Assembly (NCBI RefSeq): GCF_022631375.1
Contig: NZ_JALBGC010000001.1
Coordinates: forward strand, 434,001-498,000
DNA: 64,000 nt
Direction of reading: 5' to 3'
Source of the DNA: Hymenobacter cyanobacteriorum
GTDB taxonomy: Bacteria; Bacteroidota; Bacteroidia; Cytophagales; Hymenobacteraceae
Position numbers and translations under genes: made by a program. Below are positions 17,501 through 26,005 of the stretch, piece by piece; the stretch's first letter is position 1, and each line of letters opens with the position of its first letter. The notes beneath the pieces are model-generated. The model worked only from the letters and a program-made list of their open reading frames with translations. It searched no databases and was not told where the DNA came from.

Positions 17501-19791
17501 GGGGTATGCTGTAACCGGCGCACTACTTCGTCGTGCACCGCCGTCACAGGCTTACCATACCAGCGCGGGTCGTTGAACAGCAGGTGGTGCAGCGTATCGA
17601 GGGCAACGCCCAACGGGGCGGGAAAGCTGAGGCCCGATTCGCCCAATGAGCCAATGGCGCCCTTCTGGTCGGCAAATAGGTAATCTTCGACTACAGTATA
17701 GGCTTGCGTGTACGTACCATTACCCGCGCAGCCATTCAGAATTAAAACGGGGTACTTGCCTACGTTGTTGTAGCTAGGTACTTTGGATGGAGCTCCAAAA
17801 TCAAGCGAAAAAGTATTGCTTGAGCCGTGACCAAAATAATCAATTACCGAAAGCCCGGCATTTAGCTGGGCCGAGATATCGACCGATACGGGCAAAATGC
17901 CGGTGCGGCTTTCCGTCGTGACAGTGCCGCCCAAAAACGGCCGCTCGATGCTTGCTTTAGCTTTGTCGAGATAACGGCGGAAATCCTGCGCTTCGGTAGC
18001 ATCCTTCCCGCCCACCAAGTGCAGCACGTTTTTGCGCCAGGGAGCGGGCCCGAGCGCATCGTGTGTTATCACCTTGTTCAGGTAGTTCATTATCTGCTGC
18101 GGCGTGGTGGCCGTGAGGCGGCCGGTATGCAGCTTGGCCACGTAGTCATCGGTGGCGTAGTCGGCGGTTATCAGGTTGTCGGAAACCGAGCGCGAACTGG
18201 TCGGCACCAGGTCGACGCCGTATTCGCCGTAGTGCGCGAAATAGGCTGAACTCACCGGCTCGCTGGGCACAACGCCTTTCCCGAGCAATAAAAGGTAACG
18301 CTCGCGGCCCGCTGGCCCCGCAGCCGCTACCCATCGCGCAAAATGCCGCAACGCCAGCCACGACTTCTCGCCGTACGTGAACTGGTCGTAGAGCTGCTGC
18401 GAGGTAACCACCAGCGTATCGTAACGCCCACCGGCTGCCGAGGCCCGGTAGGCCGCGTAGGCCTTTACGGCATTGGCAGTGCCCGCCGTGGGCTTCATCA
18501 GCTGCGGATGCGAGATGATAACAAACGTTGGAGTCGCCGGATTAATCTGCTGAAAACGGATTTTTTGCGCAGGAAATGGCGTAAAGGGAAACAGCTCGTC
18601 GACGAGCAGCAGTTGGTGCTTCACCCCATTGGCGCCCGGAAAAACAAAGCGCGAAAGGCCTGCTCCCGTCCCCGGAGTGCTCACCACACGCTGTTGATTA
18701 TACAAGTCCTGCACATCGAACCCCACTACGGTAGCCGGCACGCCCGCTAGCTCGTAAGTGGCCGGGCCGGCCAGGAGCGAATCATTTGTAAAGGCAATGC
18801 GGTGTCGGTTTGAATACCAGGTGTTGGCCTGCGGCGTACTTGTGCGCAGGTATACCGCGTAGAAATAATCATCGGCCGCTACGGGGGCCTGGTTACGCAG
18901 TTTGATGGTGAGGCGGCCCGCCGCTGTGATATCGGAAGGCTGAAAGGCAAATTTTTGGCGCGAACGCGTGAGTCCGACAAAGTTCATGACGCCCAGCACC
19001 CGCTCTGGGCCGCTGGCGGGCACCACTACCACCTCCACGTGGTGGGCCACTCCAATTCCGCCGTAGCGCACCGATTGGTCGGGCGCGCCAAACAGCGACA
19101 CCTCCACCTGGGGCAGCGTAGTGGCCGCCGTGGTCGGGCTTACGGAAACCGAATCGATGGTATAAGCCAGTTCAGTATGCGTCGACCCCATGAAGAAGCC
19201 TTCAGCGGGCTCTATCCAGGGCAGGTACACACTCTCCTCCGCTGGAACGTCTCTGAAAATATTAATTCGCTGGTCCAGCTTATTCAGCAGCCGATATGGG
19301 TGGGGAGTAGTTCCGGCACTGGCGGGTGCCTGCATCCGCCGGCCAGCGGTGCCGGTATGCCAGGTCAGAAAGTACGAGGCCGTATCGCTGTAGAGACTGA
19401 AGTAGGTATGTGCTTGGTCGCTTGGGTTTTTATACAGCTCAGTGTCCAGCGCAGCATCGTTGGCGCGGCCGTAAAACTCAATAAACGTACTGGCATCCAG
19501 CACGTTCTGATTACCACCCACGTAGATGGCCATTTGCTGACCACGCCGCCAGACCTGAAATTCGCTGGGCGCAACGCCGGAGATTCCCGCTTTCTGCAAA
19601 TACTGGTAGTCCAGCTTGTGCAAGCCGTCACGGATGACTTTAATCTTATAGTACTGCTGCCCGGGCACAATCCACTCGTTGCCTACCGGGCCCGACTGCG
19701 CCCGCACTACGCCGCCCGCCAGCAGCAGCCAGCACAACGCCAGCAGTGGCCAGCAACGACGGAAAGGCGAATAATTGGTAGTGTTGTTCAT
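14596..19791 (-). CDS. Type IX secretion C25-family sortase, PorU2-like
   Basis: A 1731-residue exported protein of the gingipain-like C25 family. Residues 1-31 form a signal peptide ending in VRAQ. The catalytic pair is visible as His655 in YFGHGSSNTF and Cys688 in ILNGCAGNGTYT. The C-terminal 600-700 residues are beta-sandwich domains and end in a FlgD-like segment (YPYPNPV, then AWDGTDSYGDRLANGTYLYRV). PorU cleaves the sorting domain of secreted cargo and attaches the cargo at the cell surface. The protein is longer than classical PorU (about 1100-1300 residues) and fits the PorU2-type group. The PorV-like gene lies just upstream on the same strand. Confidence 0.88.
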   Translation of the reverse strand: MNNTTNYSPFRRCWPLLALCWLLLAGGVVRAQSGPVGNEWIVPGQQYYKIKVIRDGLHKLDYQYLQKAGISGVAPSEFQVWRRGQQMAIYVGGNQNVLDASTFIEFYGRANDAALDTELYKNPSDQAHTYFSLYSDTASYFLTWHTGTAGRRMQAPASAGTTPHPYRLLNKLDQRINIFRDVPAEESVYLPWIEPAEGFFMGSTHTELAYTIDSVSVSPTTAATTLPQVEVSLFGAPDQSVRYGGIGVAHHVEVVVVPASGPERVLGVMNFVGLTRSRQKFAFQPSDITAAGRLTIKLRNQAPVAADDYFYAVYLRTSTPQANTWYSNRHRIAFTNDSLLAGPATYELAGVPATVVGFDVQDLYNQQRVVSTPGTGAGLSRFVFPGANGVKHQLLLVDELFPFTPFPAQKIRFQQINPATPTFVIISHPQLMKPTAGTANAVKAYAAYRASAAGGRYDTLVVTSQQLYDQFTYGEKSWLALRHFARWVAAAGPAGRERYLLLLGKGVVPSEPVSSAYFAHYGEYGVDLVPTSSRSVSDNLITADYATDDYVAKLHTGRLTATTPQQIMNYLNKVITHDALGPAPWRKNVLHLVGGKDATEAQDFRRYLDKAKASIERPFLGGTVTTESRTGILPVSVDISAQLNAGLSVIDYFGHGSSNTFSLDFGAPSKVPSYNNVGKYPVLILNGCAGNGTYTQAYTVVEDYLFADQKGAIGSLGESGLSFPAPLGVALDTLHHLLFNDPRWYGKPVTAVHDEVVRRLQHTPVFRNNIGIEQLLSTSWQGDPTIALYSPALPDLVANSATLSIVPSAGAGQVTAASTNFVLNVGVSNPGKITYDPVEIRVTRTLGTQSMTYPFTVRQAWRQDTTYALTIPNSTVFLGKGGSNTFKVELDYANKIAESNETNNAAQINFTFLTGGLSVLNPTEFSISATTTPRLSVQSNNPLESSRGYEFELDTDPAFGTVKQRATITAGVLAEWQVAALPTTVAGRDSVVWYWRARFQTPTAGEDGSWVTSSFRVIPNSPTGWSQSDAGQFRRDALTGVAVSGPPTDWTFAPERFPLVLRTVGGGPPRSAAQFGNLLGGGIYLQSGGGVPSVSDCGVLSPNLLIAVYDGATLRPLVMPATYQRCGQAPNYFYYFSKTAPTSTTDTLDNLNYSAARQQQLDAFLTAIPNKAYVAVISTNRLRYSLLPAALKTRLQTLLGSQLITTLADGEPLAVVSQKLTATTGRLLHEKGPDRTSATLAYNQRIELTDTLQRAVTAGHVVSTLIGPSQQWNNLYASIRTRNNSGQYTLKVIGVNSQGVENTLFTNLPVLRDGTLFTQSLSTVSATDYRYLRLDLTLADTARVAPQLRQWMVTSRGLPEGIVQRDAVPASTYAAATLLQQATTSPGIVSFPVKFKNISTETFNGPLNTRVQVRDSNNNIRFTAPLISTAAPLPGETATINASIDMKGLFGRFQIEVVVNPQLQNPGLQLEQNYANNELILPEFTIINNNVPPTLDVAVDGRHILNGELVSARPVIVIQLNDEDQLRHITDASVFTLTLLRPGQTGLGTLVPLTGSDVHFTVDTSKGSVARLTYEPGLNNPLPDGKYTLRVQGRDPNNSAAAAQDVQLSFEVVNAATISNVYPYPNPVISKARFVFTVTGQELPRNMKIQIMSLTGRVVREIFMNELGPLHIGNNITDYAWDGTDSYGDRLANGTYLYRVAYDDSNVSFSHRETAGDKAFKNDWGKLVLMH

Positions 19792-19836
19792 ATCATCTCG
19801 GAAATTGTGGGTAGCTTATTTCTGGTGCGGGCCGGC

Positions 19837-20952
19837 CTACTTGAAGCCGTAGCCCAGCGAGACAATCAGCGAATTGGTCTGGGAGGTGCTGCCGAGTTTT
19901 TCCACGGCCAGGCGCGACAGCGCCAGGTCGACGCGCAGGCCGCTGACGGCCACGCCGGCCCCAAGGCTATACTGGCCTTTCCACTGCCTGGACAGGTCTA
20001 CTACGCTGCTGATTTGTTGGTAGTTGCCAGCTCCGCCGCGCAGGAATACAAGGTTGCGGTAGCCCAGTTCCACGCCGGCGCTGGGGTTCACGCTCACGCC
20101 TTTAGTTGAGATGGGCGTGCCGCGCTGGCCGTCGGTAGTGGCCTCAAAGTCGGCGGCGACCAGGGCTGAGAACTGCTTGGGTAGCTCGAAGCGCCGGCCC
20201 ACGCCCAGCACGAAGCGCGGCAGCGTGATTTCGGTGCTGTTTTTGGGAATTGGGTCTTTTTGGTTGGCTTGGCTACTGTTGATACTCTTCAAGAACTCGT
20301 CGGGATTGTATGACCAAGCGTTGAAGGTGGTGGTAATGTCGCGGGCCATCAGGCCCAGGTTCCAGCCCTTGTGGTTATACTGCACCCCAGCATCAACCCC
20401 GAAGCCGTAGCCTTGTCCAAACTTGCCAATGTTGCGGTAGATGAACTTGCCATTGGCCCCCACGCTCAGGCCCTCGGGGCCGAGCTTGCGGGCGTAGGAC
20501 AGCAGCAGCGCGTAGTCGGCCACCGAGAAGTATTCAATCTTGCTGTAGTCAACGTAGCCGTATTCGTTCACCAGGGCGCGGGTGTCGGCAATGTTATCCA
20601 CGCCCAGGCGCAGCAGGCTGGCCCCAATGGCGCTTTTGTCGTCGAGCGGCATGGAGAAGGCTGCGTAGTCGTTTTTCACGATGCCCGAAAACAGCTCCGA
20701 GTGCATCAGCACGCCGTCGTATTTGTGGGTCTGGTTCACCAGGCCGGCGGGGTTCCAGTAGCCGGCGGTGGCATCGGAGGCCAGGCTCACCTGCACCTTG
20801 CCCATGCCCAGCGCGCGCGCGCCCACGCCGAGGTTGAGAAATTCGTTGCTGTATTTGGGGGTTTTGGATGATTGGGCGGCGGCGGGCAGCGCAACAGCGG
20901 CACAGGCCCCGGCAATCAGCAGCCCACGGGCGGCAGCGGAAAATTGGGTCAT
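19837..20952 (-). CDS. Type IX secretion outer-membrane protein, PorV2-like
   Basis: A 371-residue outer-membrane beta-barrel protein. ATG 20952 gives a clean signal peptide (MTQFSAAARGLLIAGACAA, then ALPAAAQ). The mature part begins KYSNEFLNLGVGARALGMG and continues ASDATAGYWNPAGL, the hallmark of the PorV/PorQ (FadL-like) family. The C-terminus ends with alternating hydrophobic strands and a final FK. PorV shuttles sorting-domain-bearing cargo from the translocon to the PorU sortase. It is 45 nt upstream of the PorU2-like gene on the same strand, which supports the pairing. Confidence 0.88.
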   Translation of the reverse strand: MTQFSAAARGLLIAGACAAVALPAAAQSSKTPKYSNEFLNLGVGARALGMGKVQVSLASDATAGYWNPAGLVNQTHKYDGVLMHSELFSGIVKNDYAAFSMPLDDKSAIGASLLRLGVDNIADTRALVNEYGYVDYSKIEYFSVADYALLLSYARKLGPEGLSVGANGKFIYRNIGKFGQGYGFGVDAGVQYNHKGWNLGLMARDITTTFNAWSYNPDEFLKSINSSQANQKDPIPKNSTEITLPRFVLGVGRRFELPKQFSALVAADFEATTDGQRGTPISTKGVSVNPSAGVELGYRNLVFLRGGAGNYQQISSVVDLSRQWKGQYSLGAGVAVSGLRVDLALSRLAVEKLGSTSQTNSLIVSLGYGFK

Positions 20953-21305
20953 AGAAAGGAACGAACACGGGTTTGCGCGGACGGAACGCAAGATACTCCA
21001 AGTTAGTGCGTCGCGCGCCGCCAATTTCGGGCCAGTTTGCCCAACCCGGCTGGCTGCTGGCCGAAGGTGCGTTTGAGAGCAGGCGCCTGGGGTAAGGCCG
21101 AAGTCGGCTTCCTACCTGCCGTGCGCACCACTGCAACGGTTCCGTGTCATGCCCGGGCGAGTGTCGGCCCCGCCCCTGCCCGGCCTCAGCCACACCCAGT
21201 TTGGGTAAAGTCGCAGTGAAAATCATGCAGCGCTAGCAAAATTTTCTTCTTCATTATCAGGCATTAATAAAATATTCTTACAGATTCAACGGAATTATTC
21301 ATCCA
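20953..21305. other. Divergent intergenic region without a visible gene
   Basis: No coding sequence, RNA gene or long inverted repeat was recognised in this GC-rich stretch upstream of the porV-like gene. The last 60 bases turn AT-rich and lead into the padR promoter. Confidence 0.6.
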
Positions 21306-21340
21306 GTACCTTGCGTTACAAAGTACCTACCATACATTTG
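21306..21340 (+). promoter_or_regulatory. padR promoter with overlapping palindrome
   Basis: TTG at 21311-21313 and TACATTTG at 21333-21340 match the Bacteroidota -33/-7 pattern with a 19-nt spacer. A near-palindrome, GTACCTT-N7-AAAGTAC at 21306-21326, covers the -33 element and would be a good operator for PadR autoregulation. A second partial inverted repeat, TACAAA and TTTGTA, spans 21317-21342. Confidence 0.65.
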
Positions 21341-21375
21341 TACTGTTCGTCACCCACTAGTCAACCAACTCGCCC

Positions 21376-21723
21376 ATGAAACTCGAGAACACCCAGGTTC
21401 AGATGCGCAAGGGAATCCTTGAGTTCTGCATCCTGGAAATCATCGCCCGCGGCGAAGCCTACGCCTCCGACATGCTGGAGGAACTGACTTCTGCCCGCAT
21501 GATTGTGGTGGAGGGCACGCTCTACCCGCTGCTCACCCGCCTCAAGAATGCCGCCCTGCTGGACTACGTCTGGAAAGAAAGCACCAGCGGCCCGCCCCGC
21601 AAGTACTACACCCTCACCGACGAGGGCCGCAAGTTCCTGGAGGAGCTGCGCGACACCTGGGAGGAAATGGCCACTTCGGTGGGCATCATTCGCCATAGCC
21701 GGCCGCCCGGCGACAGCCGCTAA
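21376..21723 (+). CDS. PadR family transcriptional regulator
   Basis: A 115-residue winged-helix protein of the short PadR subfamily (PadR-s2 type, without a long C-terminal domain). Family features are MRKGILEFCILEIIARGEAYASDML at the N-terminus, the recognition region VVEGTLYPLLTRLKNAALLDY and the wing PPRKYYTLTDEGRKFLEEL. It is followed after 60 nt by the PspC-domain gene on the same strand. This PadR-PspC pairing is common in Bacteroidota and suggests control of an envelope-stress protein; the inducing signal is unknown. Confidence 0.93.
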   Translation: MKLENTQVQMRKGILEFCILEIIARGEAYASDMLEELTSARMIVVEGTLYPLLTRLKNAALLDYVWKESTSGPPRKYYTLTDEGRKFLEELRDTWEEMATSVGIIRHSRPPGDSR

Positions 21724-21783
21724 TCTGCCTCTTTTTCTGCTTCACTCACCAGCATCCAATCGGCCCGTTCGGCCCTCTTTCAC

Positions 21784-24492
21784 ATGAAAAAGAACATCAG
21801 CATCAATTTACAGGGCCTCATCTTCCACATCGAGGAAGATGGCTTCGACGTCCTTAGTCGCTACCTGGCCGAGGTGAAGGCGCACTTCGCCAACTACCGC
21901 GGCCACGCCGACATCGTGGCCGACATCGAAGGCCGCATCGCCGAGCTGTTCTCGGCCCGCCTCTCGCCCATGCAGCAGGTCATCACCCTCGATGACGTGA
22001 ATGCAATGGTTGCTAAAATGGGCCGCGTAAGCGACTTCGCCCCCGACGCCGATGAGGACGACGAGGTGGAAGAAACGGCCGCAGCCGGCGGCACGTTCGG
22101 TCCCGAAGGCCCGTTCGGCCCCAAGGGCACGTTTGGCCCCGAAGGCACTTTCGGTCGCAAAGGCCCCTTTGGCCCCGAAGGCCCGTTTGCCGTGGGCGGC
22201 AATGCCGCCGCGCCCGGCGAAAGCAAGCGCCTGTACCGCGACATGGCCAACCGCAAAATTGCGGGCGTGGCCGCCGGCATCGCCCAGTACTTCGCCATCA
22301 ACCCGCTGTGGGTGCGCCTGGGCCTGGTGTTTGTCACGCTGTTCATGCCGGCCATCCACGTTTGGGGGTTCGACCACGACAACATCCGGTTCGAGTTCGG
22401 CGGCTGGCTGGTGCTCGGCTACATCATCCTCTGGATTTTGCTGCCCAAGCGCTACGACGCCCCCGCCCACCCCGAAGCCTTGCTGAACTCGGGCCCGCTG
22501 GCCGGCCGCCGCTTATTCCGCGACACTGGCACGGGCAAAGTGGCCGGCGTGGCCGCCGGCCTGGCCGCCTACTTCAACATCGATGTGACGCTGGTGCGCG
22601 TGATGATGCTGGCCGGCTTGTTTGCCGGGGGCTTCACCTTCCTGCTCTACATTATTCTCTGGATAGTATTGCCCGAGGCCAAAACGGTCTCGGACAAACT
22701 CCGTATGCGCGGCGACGCCATTACGCTGGAAAGCTTCGATAACAGCGCCCGGACCAATGCTTTCGCCGAAGGCCCCGCCCTCACCAACCGTCCCGTGGGT
22801 GAGTTTGTGGAAGACGCTGCCCGCAACCTGCGCCCGGCCGTTGACTTCATCGGCTCGGCCATTCGGGTGGTGGCCGGTGTGCTGCTGACGATGACTGGCT
22901 TCGGCCTGCTGCTGACGCTGGCCATTGGCCTGGGCGCGAGCATTGGCCTGTTTCCGAATGCCGAGAACATGATTTTCACCCACGTGCTGCTGCGGGGCGT
23001 GCCGGCCTGGGGCTTGCTGGCCGGCTTCCTGGCGCTGGGCATTCCGGCCCTGGCCCTGCTGCTGGGCGGCCTGAACCTGCTCTTCCGCCGCTCGCTGATG
23101 ACGCGCACCGTGGGCCTGTCGCTGCTCGGGCTCTGGTTGCTGAGCATTGTGGGCGTGACGGTGGCTGCAGTTCGGCAAAACCGTAACTTTCAGTACGATG
23201 CCGAAGTGGAGCAGCTGGAACAATTCTCGAAGCTGACCACGCCGGTGCTCATGTTCGACGCGCGCCACGTGGACCGCGACTGGGACCAGCACGTGGATGT
23301 GAGCCTCGCCGCCGCCGACAGCGGCAAGGTGGTGGAAGTGCTGCGCACGCTGAGCGCCAAGGGCCTCAACGAAGCCGATGCCCGCCGCACGGCCCTCACC
23401 ACCATCGACTACACGGTGCGGCCCAGCGGCGACTCCTCGCTGGTGTTCGACGACCATTTCTCCTTCATGGCCAACTCGGCCTACCGCAAGCAGGAGCTGG
23501 CCCTCACCCTGCGCCTGCCCCGCGACCGCACCTTCCGAATGAGCCGCGACTTCGCCTACAACATTCTGGACGACGACGACTTCGTGAATAACCGCCGCCC
23601 CGAAGACCCCGAGCAGCACCGCTACCGCCTGCGCGGCAACAAGCTGGAATGCATTGGGTGCACCGACGAGCAGCTGGGCCGCGACGAGGACGACAACGAC
23701 GACTCGAACGTGAACATCAACATCGACAGCGACGACAACGACAGCGCCGACGATAACAGCAGCGACGACGAAGATGACAACGACCGCGGCGGCCTCTCGC
23801 TGAACTACGGCGGCGCGCCCAGCTTCGACACCGACCTGAACAGCTACGGCAGCGGCCGCCGCACCTTCCAGGAAACCGGCTTCACCCACGTAACGGTGGC
23901 CGGCAACTACCGGGTAGTGGTGCGCCAGGGCAGCAGCTTCAAGATTGAGGCCGCCGGCGAAGACCGGGCCCTGAACGACCTGCGCGTGGAGCGCGACGGC
24001 GACGAGCTGATTGTGAAGCCCCGCAACACCAAGTTCTTCGGCGGCGACTGGGGCCGCAACAACCGCAAAATTCTGGTGCGCATCGAGATGCCGGCCATTG
24101 AGCGTCTCTCGCTGGCCGGGGCCGTGCTCGGCGACCTCGGCGGCTTCGACCGCCAGGACAACCTGCGCATCGAGCAGGCCGGCGCCAGCAACCTGCGCCT
24201 GAACGGCAGCTACGGCACCCTGCGCCTCGAGCAGGCCGGGGCCTGCCGCACCACCGCCGTCGGCAACGTCGACCAGCTCGACCTCGACGCCGCCGGGGCC
24301 TGCGAGCTGGCCGCCGCCAACCTGCGCACCCGCAACGGCAAAGTGACCATCGCCGGCATGTGCAAAGCCCGTCTCAACGTAACCGAAAGCCTGAAAGGAG
24401 ACGCCGTGGGCGCGAGCGAAATAGCCTACAGCGGACAGCCCGCCAGCGTGAAAGTCGACGCTACGGGCCCGTCCAGCATCAAACGTTTGTAG
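21784..24492 (+). CDS. PspC-domain membrane protein with DUF2807 C-terminal domain
   Basis: A 902-residue multi-domain membrane protein. Residues 1-100 resemble the N-terminal region seen in Bacteroidota PspC proteins. Residues about 105-136 are a six-fold FGPEG/FGPKG-like repeat. Two PspC domains follow (about 148-224 and 239-300), each with KxAGVAAGxAxYF and one or more membrane helices. Three more helices lie at about 357-385, 404-432 and 440-461. An extracytoplasmic part follows with an Asp/Asn/Ser run at about 632-668, then a DUF2807 beta-helix (about 690-895) with repeating LRLEQAGAxxL units. PspC proteins sense or buffer membrane stress; the ligand of DUF2807 is unknown. The gene is probably controlled by the adjacent PadR. 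Confidence 0.9.
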   Translation: MKKNISINLQGLIFHIEEDGFDVLSRYLAEVKAHFANYRGHADIVADIEGRIAELFSARLSPMQQVITLDDVNAMVAKMGRVSDFAPDADEDDEVEETAAAGGTFGPEGPFGPKGTFGPEGTFGRKGPFGPEGPFAVGGNAAAPGESKRLYRDMANRKIAGVAAGIAQYFAINPLWVRLGLVFVTLFMPAIHVWGFDHDNIRFEFGGWLVLGYIILWILLPKRYDAPAHPEALLNSGPLAGRRLFRDTGTGKVAGVAAGLAAYFNIDVTLVRVMMLAGLFAGGFTFLLYIILWIVLPEAKTVSDKLRMRGDAITLESFDNSARTNAFAEGPALTNRPVGEFVEDAARNLRPAVDFIGSAIRVVAGVLLTMTGFGLLLTLAIGLGASIGLFPNAENMIFTHVLLRGVPAWGLLAGFLALGIPALALLLGGLNLLFRRSLMTRTVGLSLLGLWLLSIVGVTVAAVRQNRNFQYDAEVEQLEQFSKLTTPVLMFDARHVDRDWDQHVDVSLAAADSGKVVEVLRTLSAKGLNEADARRTALTTIDYTVRPSGDSSLVFDDHFSFMANSAYRKQELALTLRLPRDRTFRMSRDFAYNILDDDDFVNNRRPEDPEQHRYRLRGNKLECIGCTDEQLGRDEDDNDDSNVNINIDSDDNDSADDNSSDDEDDNDRGGLSLNYGGAPSFDTDLNSYGSGRRTFQETGFTHVTVAGNYRVVVRQGSSFKIEAAGEDRALNDLRVERDGDELIVKPRNTKFFGGDWGRNNRKILVRIEMPAIERLSLAGAVLGDLGGFDRQDNLRIEQAGASNLRLNGSYGTLRLEQAGACRTTAVGNVDQLDLDAAGACELAAANLRTRNGKVTIAGMCKARLNVTESLKGDAVGASEIAYSGQPASVKVDATGPSSIKRL

Positions 24493-24592
24493 TTCGCCGA
24501 AATTCTATTTCGAAAAGCAACTTCGCAGGCAACCTTCGCCGTATAGCTGCATCTATCCCCCCGAAAAAAGAAAAACAAAGAAGCCAGGCTTA

Positions 24593-24700
24593 GTTTGGTG
24601 AGTGAACGAGGCCTCCTTCCGGAGCCAGTCCTTTGGCCGCCCCCTGCTGCAACAGGGAGGCCAGGGCTGGCTCCATCTCGTTTTTAACGGGTTGCCCCGT
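24593..24700 (-). pseudogene. Remnant resembling the 3' end of a CCA-adding enzyme gene
   Basis: Read leftward, one frame encodes PVKNEMEPALASLLQQGAAKGL and ends at a stop near 24595. This closely resembles the C-terminus of the CCA-adding enzyme encoded at 26091 (ITNEMEPAMAFLLEQGATKGL). Similarity stops upstream, where the frame is closed by stop codons at about 24701-24706. No start codon, HD domain or nucleotidyltransferase domain is present. The simplest reading is a decayed partial duplication about 1.5 kb from the intact gene and on the same strand. The fragment is short, so chance or a shared tail motif cannot be ruled out. Confidence 0.55.
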
Positions 24701-24739
24701 TTATCATAATCGGCTGAATTCAGTTTGCGCGGGGCAACC
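24690..24739. repeat. Short inverted repeat downstream of the PspC gene
   Basis: GGTTGCCCCG at 24690-24699 and CGGGGCAACC at 24730-24739 pair perfectly over 10 nt with a 30-nt AT-rich loop. It is smaller than the main repeat families and is not assigned to any of them. Confidence 0.6.
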
Positions 24740-24762
24740 GCTTAGCTAATGCGGGCATCTGC

Positions 24763-24785
24763 GTGGGTACTCACCCACATTTTTT
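24763..24785 (+). terminator. Rho-independent terminator upstream of the esterase gene
   Basis: GTGGGT, loop ACTC, ACCCAC, followed directly by A and six T residues. It would end rightward transcription from the PspC gene just before the esterase ATG at 24792, so the esterase needs its own promoter or partial readthrough. Confidence 0.7.
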
Positions 24786-24791
24786 GCTCCA

Positions 24792-25982
24792 ATGCAAGCA
24801 AACATCCTGCTGATACTGCTGGCAGCAGTTGTGCTGCCCGGGATTTCCCTGGCCCAGCCCACCGCCCCCACCTACTCGCAATTGCTGGAACGCGCCGAAA
24901 CACAGCTACAGGCCCGCGACCATTGCGCCGCCGTGGCCTCGTTCGAGCAGGCGTTTGCGCCCGACAGCACCCGCGCCAACGAGTTTGAGCTGTTTGGGGC
25001 CGCCAGCGCGGCGGCCAACTGCCCGGCCCGGCGGGCGCTGGCCTGGCGCTGGCTGGGGCAGCTTAGCCACCGCTCCCTGCACATGCAGCCCCACGACCTC
25101 GACAACATAGCCCAGGACCCCAACCTGGCCCCGCTGAAAGCCGACGCCGCCTGGCCCCGCTGGCTGGCCGCCATGCGCACGGCGCTGGCCCGCCAGGCCG
25201 CTGCTGCCCGCACCCGTAGCGCCAACTGGGTAGCTGCATCGCAGGCCCGCGCCCTGCCCTGGCCCGGCAGCGGCCAGCGCAAAATGGGCCACTTTGCCGC
25301 CGCGCAGCCCGGTTTTGCCTTGTATTTCCGCCGGGTGCCCAACGACACGGTACGCATGCCTTATCTGGTGCGCGTGCCCGCCGGCTACTCGCCCGCCCGG
25401 CCCGCGCCCGTGGTGGTGTACCTGCACGGCGGCGTGGTCAGCACAGCACAGTTCGGGTACGCCAACCCCGATGTGGGAATAGAAGAGCCCGTGTTTGCGG
25501 CCGCGCCGGCCAATGCTATCGTCGTCTTTCCATTCGGCCGCAAAAGCTTTGGCTGGGTCGAGCAGCCCGCTGCATTCGCGCAGGTCGAGGCCATTGTGCG
25601 CGAGGTGCAGGCCCGCTACCATACCGACCCACGCGGCCCCGTGCTGGGCGGCCTGAGCAACGGCGGCAGCGCGGCCCTGTGGTTTGCCAGCCAGCGGCCG
25701 GCCGCGTTCAGCGGGTTCTATGCCTTCTCGCCGGCACCCCGGCTGCCGTTGGGTGCTTCCTATGGCCAGTTGGGCCAGGGCAAGCCCTGCTACCAATTCA
25801 GCGCCCAAGACGATTCCATTTATCCCTATGCCGCCGTTAAGGCCACGTTCGAGGCTCGCCCCGCCCAGGCCCGGCGCTGGGAGCTGCAGGCGGTGGCGCA
25901 GGGCGAGCACGGCTTTCTATTTGGCCCCGAAGGGCCAGCCCTGCTCCGGCAAACGCTGGCCCGACTGTGCGGTCGGCCGTAG
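24792..25982 (+). CDS. Secreted alpha/beta hydrolase (esterase-like)
   Basis: A 396-residue exported protein. Residues 1-22 are a signal peptide (ILLILLAAVVLPGISLAQ). Residues about 25-150 are helical and contain a tetratricopeptide-like opening (LERAETQLQARDHCAAVASFEQAF). The catalytic domain begins near 175 with YLHGG for the oxyanion hole, then GLSNGGS with the nucleophile Ser near 288, and a likely catalytic His in AQGEHGFLF near the C-terminus. This layout resembles PHB-depolymerase or feruloyl-esterase-like enzymes, but the substrate cannot be read from sequence. The 3' end is convergent with the CCA-adding enzyme gene. Confidence 0.8.
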   Translation: MQANILLILLAAVVLPGISLAQPTAPTYSQLLERAETQLQARDHCAAVASFEQAFAPDSTRANEFELFGAASAAANCPARRALAWRWLGQLSHRSLHMQPHDLDNIAQDPNLAPLKADAAWPRWLAAMRTALARQAAAARTRSANWVAASQARALPWPGSGQRKMGHFAAAQPGFALYFRRVPNDTVRMPYLVRVPAGYSPARPAPVVVYLHGGVVSTAQFGYANPDVGIEEPVFAAAPANAIVVFPFGRKSFGWVEQPAAFAQVEAIVREVQARYHTDPRGPVLGGLSNGGSAALWFASQRPAAFSGFYAFSPAPRLPLGASYGQLGQGKPCYQFSAQDDSIYPYAAVKATFEARPAQARRWELQAVAQGEHGFLFGPEGPALLRQTLARLCGRP

Positions 25983-26005
25983 TTGTTAGGGCTGTTTTTT
26001 GGACC

